Positions 16,016-24,905 of a DNA stretch of 64,000 nucleotides are shown piece after piece. This stretch comes from Umezawaea tangerina (lineage in GTDB: Bacteria; Actinomycetota; Actinomycetes; Mycobacteriales; Pseudonocardiaceae). The notes beneath the pieces are model-generated. The model saw nothing but the letters and a program-made list of their open reading frames with translations, had not been told where the DNA came from and ran no database searches. Positions within the stretch are counted from its first letter, which is position 1, and each line of letters starts with the position of its first letter. The translations under genes were made by a program, and so were the position numbers. The stretch spans positions 186,001-250,000 of the forward strand of contig NZ_PVTF01000008.1 of assembly GCF_003002815.1 (NCBI RefSeq), in the 5' to 3' direction.

Positions 16016-16845
16016 CCGGTCCGGCGGCGGCGCACCGCCAGCACGAGCGCTCCACCCGCCGCGGCGGCGACGGCCAGCATGACCAGCGGCAGCGGTGAGC
16101 CGTCCGGTGCCGTGGCCCCGTCACCGGCCTCGATGGCGCCCATCGGCACGACCTCGGCGCCCTTGGCGTCCTGCCGGGCCACGGCGGAGAGCACGCCGTC
16201 GCGTTCGAGCACCAGCACGCTGTAGACCGAGCCCGCCTCCAGCTTGACCGGCAGCTCGGTGTTCCTGCCCTGCTGCGGGGCGAGCTTCAGCACGGTGTCG
16301 CCGGCGGGCACGAGCTCGTAGTTGCCGGACTGCCCGAAGATCGCGTGCTCCACCTTCGTCGGGTCGGTCAGCCTGCTCACGGCCAGGTCGCCCGCGAGCG
16401 GGGCGGCGTTGACCACGCGCATCCGCGCCTGGCCCGCGGGCGGCAGGCCGATGTCGTCGTCGAGCACCTTGAGTGACAGGTCGGCGAACTTGCCCAGGCC
16501 CGCGACCGTGTAGGCCTTCCCGTCGGCGCCGTCGATCGTCGCCGAGATGACGGGCTTGCTGGCCGGGTCGGCGCCCGCGGGCCGCATCGCGACGGTGTAG
16601 GTGCCGGTCTCGATGCGCTGGTAGTCCGACAGCGCGCCGTAGCCGACGCCCTTGATCGTCACCGACCAGTCGGGTCTGGAGAACGCGGTGACCGTGACGT
16701 CCACCGACGGCGTGTCCGGGGACAGGTGCGCGAGCCGCAGGTAGCAGTTCCCGGCGGCCTGTGCGGGAACGGGGAGCGCGAGCAGGGCGAACAGCGCGCC
16801 GACAACCGCCGCCGAGACCCGGCGCGTCGATCGGATCGATCCCAT
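16012..16845 (-). CDS. Secreted, membrane-tethered DUF4397 protein
   Basis: A 277-residue surface protein. It has a signal peptide (LPVPAQAAGN cleavage region near residue 31), then beta-rich DUF4397 sequence beginning CYLRLAHLSPDTPSVDVTV, typical of this all-beta domain. A hydrophobic segment (about residues 252-270) and a positively charged RRRRTG tail follow. The tail has the layout of a sorting signal but no LPxTG; the nearest candidate is around SPLPLVM. The gene overlaps the sortase gene and follows the glycosyltransferase gene by 27 bases, so it is probably anchored or displayed together with that enzyme's product. Ligand and role are unknown. Confidence 0.88.
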   Translation of the reverse strand: MGSIRSTRRVSAAVVGALFALLALPVPAQAAGNCYLRLAHLSPDTPSVDVTVTAFSRPDWSVTIKGVGYGALSDYQRIETGTYTVAMRPAGADPASKPVISATIDGADGKAYTVAGLGKFADLSLKVLDDDIGLPPAGQARMRVVNAAPLAGDLAVSRLTDPTKVEHAIFGQSGNYELVPAGDTVLKLAPQQGRNTELPVKLEAGSVYSVLVLERDGVLSAVARQDAKGAEVVPMGAIEAGDGATAPDGSPLPLVMLAVAAAAGGALVLAVRRRRTG

Positions 16846-16872
16846 GGCCTTACCAACCCTTCGGAGAGCTGA

Positions 16873-19809
16873 TCACTTCGGTGTCCGGTCCCGCAACGGC
16901 GGCAGCCGCCAGCCGATCGCCACCCCGTCCGGGACCACCCGCACCTCGTCGGGGGCGAACGGCGGCTGCTGCGCCTTCAGCCAGTCGACCACCGCGGCCG
17001 TGGACCCGTCGTCCGCAGTGGACAGGACGAGGGTGCGGTCCGGCAGGCTGGAGCCCTTCTCGTGCGGCGGTTTCCCCGTGGAGGCCACGGTCACCTCCTG
17101 CGCGCGGCACAGCTCGGCGAGCACGGCCATCGCCCGCAGGTCGACCCGCCCGGCGCGCAACGCCGTCCGCACGTCCTCGGTGGTGTGCAGCCGGACGTTC
17201 CCGGCGAGCTGCTCACCCGCGGCGGCCCGTTCGTTGGACGACAGGTAGCCGACGTCGTCGCGGGGGAGCACGACGACGATGCTGTCGGGATCCGTTGGGG
17301 CGGAACCGAAGCGGACCAGGTCCACACCGGACACCGCGGTCGGTCCGACGGCGGCGACGAGGTCGTCCGGTCGCGCGGTCCCGGATCCGGCGGGCCGCAC
17401 CGCGTCGGCCGGGAGCCCGGCCCTGGCGCGGTCGCGCTGCAGGTCCGACCACAGGCCCGCGGGCGCGGCCAGCCCGGTGTCGCCGTCGAGGTTCTTCGCC
17501 ATCCACTCGGCCAGTCCGACGTGGTCGACGGCCCGCGCGGTCCGGGGCGCCAGCACGACGCCCGCCGCCGAGCCGACGACCGCGAGCACGGCCGCCATCC
17601 CGCCCACAACCCACCTGACCCGTGCGGGCGCGGCCGCCGGGAACCGTCCGACGGACTCGTCGACCACCAGCGCCACGAGGGTCGCCGCGGTCAGCACGAG
17701 CACCGGCAGCACCGCGTCGGCACCGGGCGCGGCCACGACGACCAGCAGGGCACCGGTCCCGGAGGCGACCGCGACCGGGCGCAGCCAGGCGGTCGACAGC
17801 CCGGCGAGCACCGCCGCACCGACCACGGCCAGCAGCAGCACGCGCTGGTCGTCACCCAGCACCACCTGCGAGGACGGCGGCGCCAGCAGTCCGGCCTCGC
17901 GGCAGACCAGCCAACCGGCCGCGGTCACCGCGAGCGCGCCCAGCGCCGTCCACACCCTGGTGAACGGCTTCCGGGCGGCCGACGCGAACCACACGGCCGT
18001 CCCGACGCCGATGGGCACCACGAGTACCGGCGCGGTGGCCAGCGCGACCAGCAGGGCGACCGCGCCGGCGGGCACCCACCGCCCGTCGTGGCGGTGCACC
18101 GTGGCGAGCCCGGCCGCCGCCGCCAGCGCGGTCCACGCCGCCGCGGTCCCGCCCGGACCCACCGGGGTCAGCACCGCGACGACCGGGCCCGCCGCCGCGA
18201 GCATGAGCACCGCCACCGCCATCACCAGAGGTCGGATCCGCAGCAGCGCGGCCATCGCGCCGAGGGCGAGCAGCACGACGACGACCGCCGCCACGGACAG
18301 CTCGCGGGCGCTGACCAGGGTGCTGACCTGCCTGCCGAACGCGCCGGTCAGCGTCGCGTAGGCGTCGAGCTGGAGGCCGAAGACCCGCAGCGAGCCGTCG
18401 ACCGGGGGAGCGCCGAGCCCGACCACCTTGGCGAACGTCGCGTCGACCAGACCGGGCTCGACGGAGGTCGCGGGCAGGGTCGCGGTGGTCAGCGCGACCC
18501 GGACCGCGAGGACCCCGGCCGAGCCCGCGAGGATGAACCAGGCCAGCACGGAGGCGGCCCGCGGCGTGCGAGCGGGTCGGTCGACCGGAGCCGACCGACC
18601 CACCCGTTCCTCCCGGTCGTCGTCGACCGGGTGGTCCTCGGGCTCCGCGCCGACCCGGAGCCACTCCGCCGCCGACGGGTGGCCGAAGGCCCCGCGCAGC
18701 ACCGTCGCCGCGTCGAGCACCCGCAGCACCGGGAACAGCAGCCCCGGCAGCAGGTAGCCGGGCTTGCGCCGGGCGAGCGCCACGACCAGCGTGAGCAGGT
18801 AGTCGGGCACGGACAGGGCCGCCGCGACAGCGAACGGCGACACCGGGACCAGGCCCGGCACGGCCGCCACCACGATCGCCACCGGCGCCAGCAGCAGTGC
18901 GAACGCCGTGAGCGCCAGCTCGACCGCCTGGGCGGCCAGACCGGGGTCGCGGCGCAGGTCGTGACCGCGCAGGCCCTGCCAGAACCCGTTGGCCCACAAG
19001 AAGAGCTGGCGGCGGTGCTCGCGCAGCCGCGTCGGACCCGCGGGCGCGGCGCGGGCGGCCGGGCTGAACGCCACCGCGCCGAACTTCTCCCGGTAGATCC
19101 GCAGCGTGGTGTCGAAGTCGTCGACGGCCAGCCCGGAGGAGTGGATGTCGATCTCCCACAGCGCGCTGGTCCGGTAGACCCGGCCGACGCTGGGCAGCAC
19201 GCGGGCCACGTTCATCGGCGTCCCGCCGCGCCGGAACCGCCGGAGCCCTTCGACCAGGGCGTGGTCGCGGGCCCGGTAGGCGGACAGCAGCCGGGCGGCG
19301 AACCCGCGCGGCGGGGTGCGAAGGTCGGGGTCCAGCCGTCCGTCGACCGCCACCACGGTCTCGTCGGCGAACAGCGGCAGCACGGAGTCGAGGTAGTCGG
19401 GGTGCAGGACGGTGTCGGCGTCGAGCAGGACCACGAACTCGAACCGGTCGACCAGCCGGAACGCCTGGATGCCCGCGTCGAACGCCCCGGACCGGCCGAG
19501 CCTGCCCACCGTCTCGGCCACCTGCGCGCCGGTCGCGCGGGCGACCTCGGCGGTGCGGTCGGCGGAGTCGTCGGAGACGAGGTGGACGTTGGCGGGCGGC
19601 ACCAGCCTCGCGGCGGCCTCCAGCGCGGGGCCGACCAGGTGCTCCTGGTCGTGCGCGGCGATGAGGACGGCGACGTCCCTGGCGTCGGAGCGGAACGGGG
19701 TGTCGGGTGCTGCGGGCGCGCGTCCCGGCCCGCGCACGAGGGCCGCGGCGCCGGACAGGGCGAGCGACACGCCGAGCACGAGCAACGCGAGCAGCAGCAC
19801 AGCGATCAC
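16873..19809 (-). CDS. Large membrane glycosyltransferase, family 2
   Basis: A 978-residue protein. An N-terminal membrane helix (residues 1-25) is followed by a GT2 domain with DVAVLIAAHDQE, HLVSDDSADRT and LLDADTVLHPDY (DxD metal site), then DDFDTTL as the acceptor-side acidic motif. The helix after it reads RQLFLWANGFWQ, where processive GT2 enzymes usually carry QxxRW, so the Arg is absent. Numerous membrane segments fill about residues 280-750, and a roughly 220-residue soluble C-terminal domain of unknown type follows. The start is a GTG. It leads an operon with the DUF4397 and sortase genes, suggesting synthesis or export of a cell-surface glycan linked to the sorted protein. Confidence 0.88.
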   Translation of the reverse strand: MIAVLLLALLVLGVSLALSGAAALVRGPGRAPAAPDTPFRSDARDVAVLIAAHDQEHLVGPALEAAARLVPPANVHLVSDDSADRTAEVARATGAQVAETVGRLGRSGAFDAGIQAFRLVDRFEFVVLLDADTVLHPDYLDSVLPLFADETVVAVDGRLDPDLRTPPRGFAARLLSAYRARDHALVEGLRRFRRGGTPMNVARVLPSVGRVYRTSALWEIDIHSSGLAVDDFDTTLRIYREKFGAVAFSPAARAAPAGPTRLREHRRQLFLWANGFWQGLRGHDLRRDPGLAAQAVELALTAFALLLAPVAIVVAAVPGLVPVSPFAVAAALSVPDYLLTLVVALARRKPGYLLPGLLFPVLRVLDAATVLRGAFGHPSAAEWLRVGAEPEDHPVDDDREERVGRSAPVDRPARTPRAASVLAWFILAGSAGVLAVRVALTTATLPATSVEPGLVDATFAKVVGLGAPPVDGSLRVFGLQLDAYATLTGAFGRQVSTLVSARELSVAAVVVVLLALGAMAALLRIRPLVMAVAVLMLAAAGPVVAVLTPVGPGGTAAAWTALAAAAGLATVHRHDGRWVPAGAVALLVALATAPVLVVPIGVGTAVWFASAARKPFTRVWTALGALAVTAAGWLVCREAGLLAPPSSQVVLGDDQRVLLLAVVGAAVLAGLSTAWLRPVAVASGTGALLVVVAAPGADAVLPVLVLTAATLVALVVDESVGRFPAAAPARVRWVVGGMAAVLAVVGSAAGVVLAPRTARAVDHVGLAEWMAKNLDGDTGLAAPAGLWSDLQRDRARAGLPADAVRPAGSGTARPDDLVAAVGPTAVSGVDLVRFGSAPTDPDSIVVVLPRDDVGYLSSNERAAAGEQLAGNVRLHTTEDVRTALRAGRVDLRAMAVLAELCRAQEVTVASTGKPPHEKGSSLPDRTLVLSTADDGSTAAVVDWLKAQQPPFAPDEVRVVPDGVAIGWRLPPLRDRTPK

Positions 19810-20025
19810 GGGCGGCGCTCCCGCTCGCGGTCGTCGACGTCAGGTGGGCGCAGGCGTTCCACCGGGCAACTGTGCAGGAGGTGCGTCCGGATGTACTCAT
19901 GCAGATGCACGAGAAAGGCTCACGGGAGCGACCGGATGGTCTACTCCGGGTAGCACTTCGACCGAGGCGTTCTCACGGATGGCGTAACGGGCCACTCGGA
20001 CGTGGAAGATCCCGGACGTGGAGAA

Positions 20026-20053
20026 GACCCGTGCTCACTGTTGAACACGGGTC
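20026..20053 (-). terminator. Terminator of the CsbD gene
   Basis: A perfect 8-base inverted repeat (GACCCGTG at 20026-20033, CACGGGTC at 20046-20053) with a 12-base loop lies 22 bases past the CsbD stop on the minus strand. The remaining bases back to the glycosyltransferase gene (19810-20025) show no gene. Confidence 0.6.
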
Positions 20054-20074
20054 CTCGTGGTGGGAGTGCGGCAG

Positions 20075-20248
20075 TCAGCTCTTGAAGACGTCCTTGACCT
20101 TCTCGGCCGCCTGCTTGAGGTTGCCCTTGGCCTGGTCGCCGTGACCCTCGGCCTCCAGCTCCTGGTCGTCGGTCGCGCGACCGACGGTCTCCTTCGCCTT
20201 GCCCTTGAGTTCGTCCGCCTTGGCATCGATCTTGTCGTCAGTACCCAT
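20075..20248 (-). CDS. CsbD family stress protein
   Basis: A 57-residue, highly charged, mostly helical protein. MGTDDKIDAKADELKGKAKE and GHGDQAKGNLKQAAEKVKD are the CsbD repeats. Family members are among the most abundant general-stress proteins under alternative sigma factors, but no molecular function is settled. The ATG at 20248 matches the family's usual start, and larger in-frame extensions are spurious. It is divergent from the Rieske flavoprotein gene with 73 bases between them. The MEDS/RsbA module further along is the kind of regulator that controls such stress proteins, but a link is only inference. Confidence 0.9.
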   Translation of the reverse strand: MGTDDKIDAKADELKGKAKETVGRATDDQELEAEGHGDQAKGNLKQAAEKVKDVFKS

Positions 20249-20321
20249 GGCCGGTGGATGCCCTGGTCCCCACGACCCCAAACCGGGAGTGCCCAGCGGG
20301 TTTTCGGGTACCCGGCCGGAC

Positions 20322-21818
20322 GTGGACACCACAGCGGCACGGGAATCCCTTTGGCTCGAAGCGATGCCGGCGACGGCACGCCCGTCCTTGCGCGGCGCGC
20401 GGGCGTTCGACGTGGCGGTGGTCGGCGGCGGGATCGCCGGGCTCACGACCGCGCTCCTGCTCAAGCGGCAAGGACTGGCGGTGGCCGTGGTGGAGGCCGA
20501 CCGGGTGGGCGGCGGGGCCTCGGGCAACAACACCGCCAAGGTCACCGCGCTCCAGTCCACTGTGTACTCGAAGATCGTCGCCAGGCACGACACCGCTGTC
20601 GCCCGCACCTACGCCCAGGCGAGCGCCGCGGGCGTCGAGCTGGTCGCCGACCTCGTCCGGGAGCTGGGCATCGACTGCGGTTTCCGGCGCGCGCCCGCGT
20701 TCACCTACGCCTACCGGGCGGACGAGGTGGACGCCGTCGAGGACGAGCTGGCGGCCACCCGCGCGGCGGGCCTGCCGGTCACCGCGGACGCGGGCCTGGA
20801 CGTCCCGTTCACCGTCCACGCCGCCGTGCGGCTCGACGACCAGGTCGCGCTGCACCCGCTGCGCTACGTCCTCGGCCTGGCCGACGCGGTCGACGGCGAC
20901 GGGTCGGCGGTGTTCGAGCACAGCCGCGTGGAACGCCTGCACGACGGCGACCCGTGCCGCGTGCACACCGCCGACGGCGTGGTGTCCGCGAACCGGGTCG
21001 TGGTCGCCACGCACTACCCGGTGTTCGACCGCGGCCTGTACTTCGCCCGCTTGGAGGCGACCCGCTCCTACGGCATCGCCGTGACCCTCGCCTCCGGCGA
21101 GCCGCCGACCGGGCTCGCGATCAGCGCGGGCTCGCCGTCGTGGTCGCTCAGCTCCTACGACGGCAAGCTGGTCGTCTGCGGCCGGGCGCACCCGGCGGGC
21201 GACCGCCCCGACCACCCGTACGAGGAGCTCGAGGCGTTCGCGCGCGAGCACTGGGACGTGGAGCGCGTCGCGAACCGCTGGTCGGCGCAGGACCCCAGCG
21301 CCTACGACCAGCTGCCCATGATCGGCGCCTACCTGCCCGGCTCGGACCGGCTCCAGGTGGCGACCGGGTTCATGAAGTGGGGACTGGCCACCGGCACGTT
21401 CGCCGCCCGGATCCTGGCCGACGCGGTCGCGGGGGAGGAGAACCCGTGGGCCTCGACGTTCAGCCCGCACCGGCTGTCGCTCAAGTCGCTGCCCGACCTG
21501 CTGAAGATGAACGCCTCCACCGGCCTCGACCTGGTCGGCGAGCGGATCAGGCCCGCCGACGCCTCATCGAGCGAGCACCTGCCCGCCGGGCAGGCCCACG
21601 TCGTGCGCGACGGGCTGGGCAAGATGGGCGTCTACCGCGACCACGACGGCGGGCTGCACGGCGTGTCGATGCGCTGCACCCACCTCGGCTGCCTGGTGGC
21701 GTTCAACGACGCCGAGGCCAGCTGGGACTGCCCGTGCCACGGGTCCCGCTTCGACGTCGACGGCAACGTCCTGGAGGGCCCGGCGACCAAACCGCTGCCG
21801 CGCCGCGCACCCAAGTAG
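20322..21818 (+). CDS. FAD-dependent oxidoreductase with C-terminal Rieske [2Fe-2S] domain
   Basis: A 498-residue fusion. DVAVVGGGIAGLTTALLL near residue 24 is the dinucleotide-binding motif of DAO-type (glycine-oxidase-like) flavoproteins. The family N-terminal ESLWLEAMPATARPSL precedes it and supports the GTG at 20322. The C-terminal 100 residues form a Rieske domain with CTHLGC and CPCHGS holding the cluster and GNVLEGPATKPL closing it. Such fusions are widespread in actinobacteria. They are thought to oxidise an amine-type substrate, passing electrons through the cluster, but the substrate is not known. No obvious ribosome-binding site precedes the GTG, so the exact start is uncertain. 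Confidence 0.9.
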   Translation: MDTTAARESLWLEAMPATARPSLRGARAFDVAVVGGGIAGLTTALLLKRQGLAVAVVEADRVGGGASGNNTAKVTALQSTVYSKIVARHDTAVARTYAQASAAGVELVADLVRELGIDCGFRRAPAFTYAYRADEVDAVEDELAATRAAGLPVTADAGLDVPFTVHAAVRLDDQVALHPLRYVLGLADAVDGDGSAVFEHSRVERLHDGDPCRVHTADGVVSANRVVVATHYPVFDRGLYFARLEATRSYGIAVTLASGEPPTGLAISAGSPSWSLSSYDGKLVVCGRAHPAGDRPDHPYEELEAFAREHWDVERVANRWSAQDPSAYDQLPMIGAYLPGSDRLQVATGFMKWGLATGTFAARILADAVAGEENPWASTFSPHRLSLKSLPDLLKMNASTGLDLVGERIRPADASSSEHLPAGQAHVVRDGLGKMGVYRDHDGGLHGVSMRCTHLGCLVAFNDAEASWDCPCHGSRFDVDGNVLEGPATKPLPRRAPK

Positions 21819-22002
21819 CGTCCACGGTGGACTCAGAGCCTGGGCGTTCCCTCCACCGGTGAGCCGACGCGGGTCGTCCGCGGCGGATCGGGACGGGCTG
21901 CGGACTCGTGGAAGGCCGAGGCCGCGTCGCGGGCAGGACCACCGGATCCCGTCGCCGCGGGCGTGTGCCACAGTGATCCCCGGCTGTCGGCGAGGGGGCG
22001 AT

Positions 22003-22740
22003 GTGGCGGGACCTGCCGTGGTGAGACTGGCGCCGTTGCCGCCGCCGTTCGCCGGGCCCTGCCCGCAGATCCGACGCGCCTGGCGCTACCTCGACGCGAC
22101 CCACAAGAGCGTCAACGGGCTGCTGGACAGCTTCAACCAGGTCAGGGTCGCGGCGGGCACGGCTCGGGGCAGCAACCACGGCAGGCTGCGACGCGACGAG
22201 GTCGACCTGCTGCGCGCCGCACTGGTGTTCACCTCCAGCGGGCTGGACGCGTGCTGCCAGCAGCTCGTGCGCGACGCGCTGCCGACCCTGATCGACCGCG
22301 GCGGCACGGCCGAGCTCAAGTTCGTCGCCTACCTCAAGGACCAGCTGCACGAGCCGAAGCCGCCGGAGGGCCTGCTCGACGCGGTCACCGCGATGCACCC
22401 GCGCGAGCAGCTCGTCAAGCGGTACATCGAGGCCAAGACCAGGGCCAGCTTCCAGGGCAGCCGCGACCTCAAGGACCGGGTGCGCGACCTGCTCGGCATC
22501 TCCAACAAGGCGCTGCCGACCAGTCGGTTCACCGCGTTGAACGGGTTCTTCGTGGCGCGCAACGACATCGTGCACCAGCTGGACTACGTGAACCCGCGGT
22601 CCACGAGCATGAAGCGCCACCCGCGGACCGCCGCGGACGTGACCAGGGAGTGCAACGCGGTGCTGGCGCTGGTGGCGGACACCATCCTCGCCTGCGCGGG
22701 CCTGCTGAGGGGCCGACCGGGGACCGCCCCGCGGGAGTGA
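22003..22740 (+). CDS. HEPN-type protein (RiboL-PSP-HEPN-like), putative RNase
   Basis: A 245-residue helical protein. The clearest motif is ARNDIVHQLDYV, where R186-NDIV-H191 gives the Rx4H active-site signature of HEPN ribonucleases. The preceding LNGFFVARN and the helices ALVFTSSGLDACCQQLV and TRECNAVLALVADTILAC fit the RiboL-PSP-HEPN type, which is often found in stress and antiviral contexts. The GTG at 22003 is chosen for GAGGGG six bases upstream. No nucleotidyltransferase (MNT) antitoxin, restriction or defence gene adjoins it: a Rieske flavoprotein lies upstream and a convergent protease downstream. RNase activity is inference from the motif. Confidence 0.65.
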   Translation: MAGPAVVRLAPLPPPFAGPCPQIRRAWRYLDATHKSVNGLLDSFNQVRVAAGTARGSNHGRLRRDEVDLLRAALVFTSSGLDACCQQLVRDALPTLIDRGGTAELKFVAYLKDQLHEPKPPEGLLDAVTAMHPREQLVKRYIEAKTRASFQGSRDLKDRVRDLLGISNKALPTSRFTALNGFFVARNDIVHQLDYVNPRSTSMKRHPRTAADVTRECNAVLALVADTILACAGLLRGRPGTAPRE

Positions 22741-22764
22741 CCCGCGGGGCGACCCCGTCGTCGG

Positions 22765-23892
22765 TTACGCGGTGAGCAGGCTCAGGCCGTAGACCCTGAG
22801 GATCTCGTTCACCGGCTGGAACCACGTGCGCCCACCGGCGCTGCAGTTGCCGTAGCCGCCGGAGGTGACGCCCTGGGCCTGGTCACCGGTGATGAACGAG
22901 CCACCGGAGTCGCCGCCCTCGGCGCACACGCTGGTGCCGACCATCTCGTAGACCGCGCCCTGCGCGTAGTTGACGGTCTCGTTGCGGCCCTGGATCACGC
23001 CGCAGTGCCAGTGCGTGGTCGACCCGGAGCGGCACACCGAGGTGCCGACCGGGGCCTCCCAGGAGCCGCGGACGAGGGCGTCGCTGACGGTGCCCCAGCC
23101 CAGCACGACGGGCACGTTCCACCAGCCGCCGCCGGTGCGGACGAACGCGTAGTCGTTGCCGGGGAAGGACGAGCCCGCGAAGTTGCCCTGGTAGGAGCGG
23201 TCCCAGCCGTACGCGACGCCGTCACCGGCGGCGCAGTGGCCCGCCGTGACGTAGCCGCCCGCGACCGAGAAGCCGATCGAGCAGCGGTACGGACCCACGT
23301 AGTACGGGTCGCCGCCGACCGTGCCCGCCGCGAACGTCTGCGGGGCCTTGACGTCCTTGGTGTTCACCGTGACGGGACCGGCCGCGCGGGCCTTGTCCAG
23401 GAACGCGCTGACGTCGGCGCCCTCCTGGACGTCGACCACGACGCTGTTCGTGCGCGGGTCGACGCGCCAGGCGCTCACGCCGGACGGGACGGACCCGGCC
23501 TTGGACAGGGCGTCGAGCTGCCGGCGGGTCGAGTCGAGCTTGGCCATCGTGTGGGTGGCCGCGGTCGTCTCGGCACCGGTCGAGCGCACCGCCGAGGCCT
23601 TCGACGAGTCGGTCAGCGCGACGACGAGCTTGCCCTTGTCGGCGTCGTACCAGGTGCCGGCGAACGCCTCGCCCGCGGCTTCCTCGGCCTTGGGGGCGGC
23701 CTTCGTCGCGACCGACTCGTGAGCGAGCCTGGTCCGGGCCTGCTGGTCGGTCAGACCGAGGTCCTGCTTCATGGCGGCGACCATGTCCGGTGCGACCGAG
23801 GGGGCGGCGAGGGTGGTGGGCGTGAGGCCCACCGACGCTCCCACGGCGAGCAGCGCGGTGAGACCCAGTCGGGTCAACGCACGTTGGCGCAT
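22765..23892 (-). CDS. Secreted S1-family serine protease (streptogrisin / alpha-lytic type) with propeptide
   Basis: A 375-residue preproprotease. A signal peptide (residues 1-29, ending near TTLAAPS) is followed by an alpha-lytic-type propeptide of about 140 residues with AMKQDLGLTDQQARTRLAHE. The mature domain starts near GTVGGDPYY. The triad is visible as TAGHC (H219), GNDYAFV (D247) and GGDSGGS (S329), with paired cysteines around the His and Ser. Such enzymes are secreted, fold with help of the propeptide and cleave themselves free. The ATG at 23892 follows GGAG. A 524-base upstream region contains a palindromic TGAGAGCGCTTCCA, suggesting LacI-family control. Confidence 0.95.
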   Translation of the reverse strand: MRQRALTRLGLTALLAVGASVGLTPTTLAAPSVAPDMVAAMKQDLGLTDQQARTRLAHESVATKAAPKAEEAAGEAFAGTWYDADKGKLVVALTDSSKASAVRSTGAETTAATHTMAKLDSTRRQLDALSKAGSVPSGVSAWRVDPRTNSVVVDVQEGADVSAFLDKARAAGPVTVNTKDVKAPQTFAAGTVGGDPYYVGPYRCSIGFSVAGGYVTAGHCAAGDGVAYGWDRSYQGNFAGSSFPGNDYAFVRTGGGWWNVPVVLGWGTVSDALVRGSWEAPVGTSVCRSGSTTHWHCGVIQGRNETVNYAQGAVYEMVGTSVCAEGGDSGGSFITGDQAQGVTSGGYGNCSAGGRTWFQPVNEILRVYGLSLLTA

Positions 23893-24416
23893 GGATGTTC
23901 TCCGTTCGTCTGTGCACAGGGAATCGCGGTGACGAGGGCTTGGGGGCTCGGCACCGCGGAGTCGGGCGCAGCTCCGCCGCAGGAGGGTGGAGCTCAGTGC
24001 GGTCGACCGTCGTTCGGGCGCGACGGCCTCCCACCACGGGTTAGGGATGAGAGCGCTTCCATACAACGAGCGTCCCGCTCCCCGGCAACCCGGCATACCC
24101 GACCCGGCCACTGTCCCAACGGCGGGCCCCGCGGTCAATCCGTCGGCGCACATAACCTTCCGGTATGTCTCGCGGCTGTCCACTTCCGCCCTCGCCACCG
24201 CGGAGCGGACTGCCGGTCGGACGAGTGGAACCGGGCCGATCGGGGTAACCGGGGCCTGGTCGGCCACGACGTCGTGCCCGGCCGGTGGACCTTCCAGGCC
24301 GTGGGTGGCACCCGGCACGTGGCCGAAGCCGAGATGGAGGAGCGCGACACCACCCCCGGCCCGCCGGGGCAGCGGCTCGACCCGACCGTCCAGAACCGAG
24401 AACCAGAGGAGCGCAA
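23893..24416. other. Intergenic region between protease and SRPBCC genes
   Basis: A 524-base divergent gap. It contains the operator-like TGAGAGCGCTTCCA at 24048-24061 and the ribosome-binding site of the SRPBCC gene (AGGAG at about 24406-24410). I see no convincing coding frame, RNA gene or repeat in the rest. Confidence 0.5.
24048..24061. promoter_or_regulatory. CebR/LacI-type operator-like box upstream of the protease
   Basis: TGAGAGCGCTTCCA matches 12 of 14 bases of TGGGAGCGCTCCCA, the box bound by the actinomycete LacI-family repressor CebR. It lies 156 bases before the protease start. Function here is inference, because GAGCGCTC-like strings are not rare in GC-rich DNA. Confidence 0.4.
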
Positions 24417-24869
24417 GTGGTCAACGTGGAACGGACCTTCACCGTGGCGAGGCCCGTGGAGGTCGTCGTCGACTACCTCAAGGACTTCGGCAACGCCGAG
24501 CAGTGGGACCCCGGCACGGTGAGCTGCACCCGCGTCGACACCGGACCGATCGGGGTCGGGTCGCAGTGGCACAACGTGTCGGAGTTCAAGGGCAAGGAGA
24601 CCAGGCTGTCCTACCGCCTGGAGCGGCTGGAGGACCGGCGGTTGACGTTCGTGGGCGACAACAAGACCGCGACCTCGACCGACGACATCACCCTGCTCCC
24701 GGTCGAGGGCGGCACGCAGGTGACCTACCACGCGCACATCGTGTTCCACGGTCTGGCCAAGGTCGCCGACCCGTTCCTGAAGTCCGAGTTCGAGATGCTC
24801 GGCGACGCGACCGCGAAGACCATGACGGAGGCCATCGCGGCCCTGCCGACCTCGACCGGTCCCGCCTGA
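24417..24869 (+). CDS. SRPBCC (START-like) family protein
   Basis: A 150-residue single-domain protein of the polyketide cyclase/SRPBCC fold. VERTFTVARPVEVVVDYL, then WDPGTVS and later VTYHAHIVFHGL give the usual helix-grip pattern with a hydrophobic ligand cavity. These proteins bind lipids or small hydrophobic molecules and have many roles. The GTG at 24417 has AGGAG six bases upstream. It precedes the MEDS genes by 36 bases in the same direction and might share a transcript with them. No specific ligand is suggested. Confidence 0.85.
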   Translation: MVNVERTFTVARPVEVVVDYLKDFGNAEQWDPGTVSCTRVDTGPIGVGSQWHNVSEFKGKETRLSYRLERLEDRRLTFVGDNKTATSTDDITLLPVEGGTQVTYHAHIVFHGLAKVADPFLKSEFEMLGDATAKTMTEAIAALPTSTGPA

Positions 24870-24905
24870 CGCACCCCGGACGTGCCTCGCGGGTAAAATG
24901 GCGGC

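Noticed and set aside
17062-19953. 963-codon + strand frame opposite the glycosyltransferase
   Set aside because: Composition is Gly/Arg/His/Gln-rich, with no membrane or catalytic features, unlike the GT2 gene opposite it.
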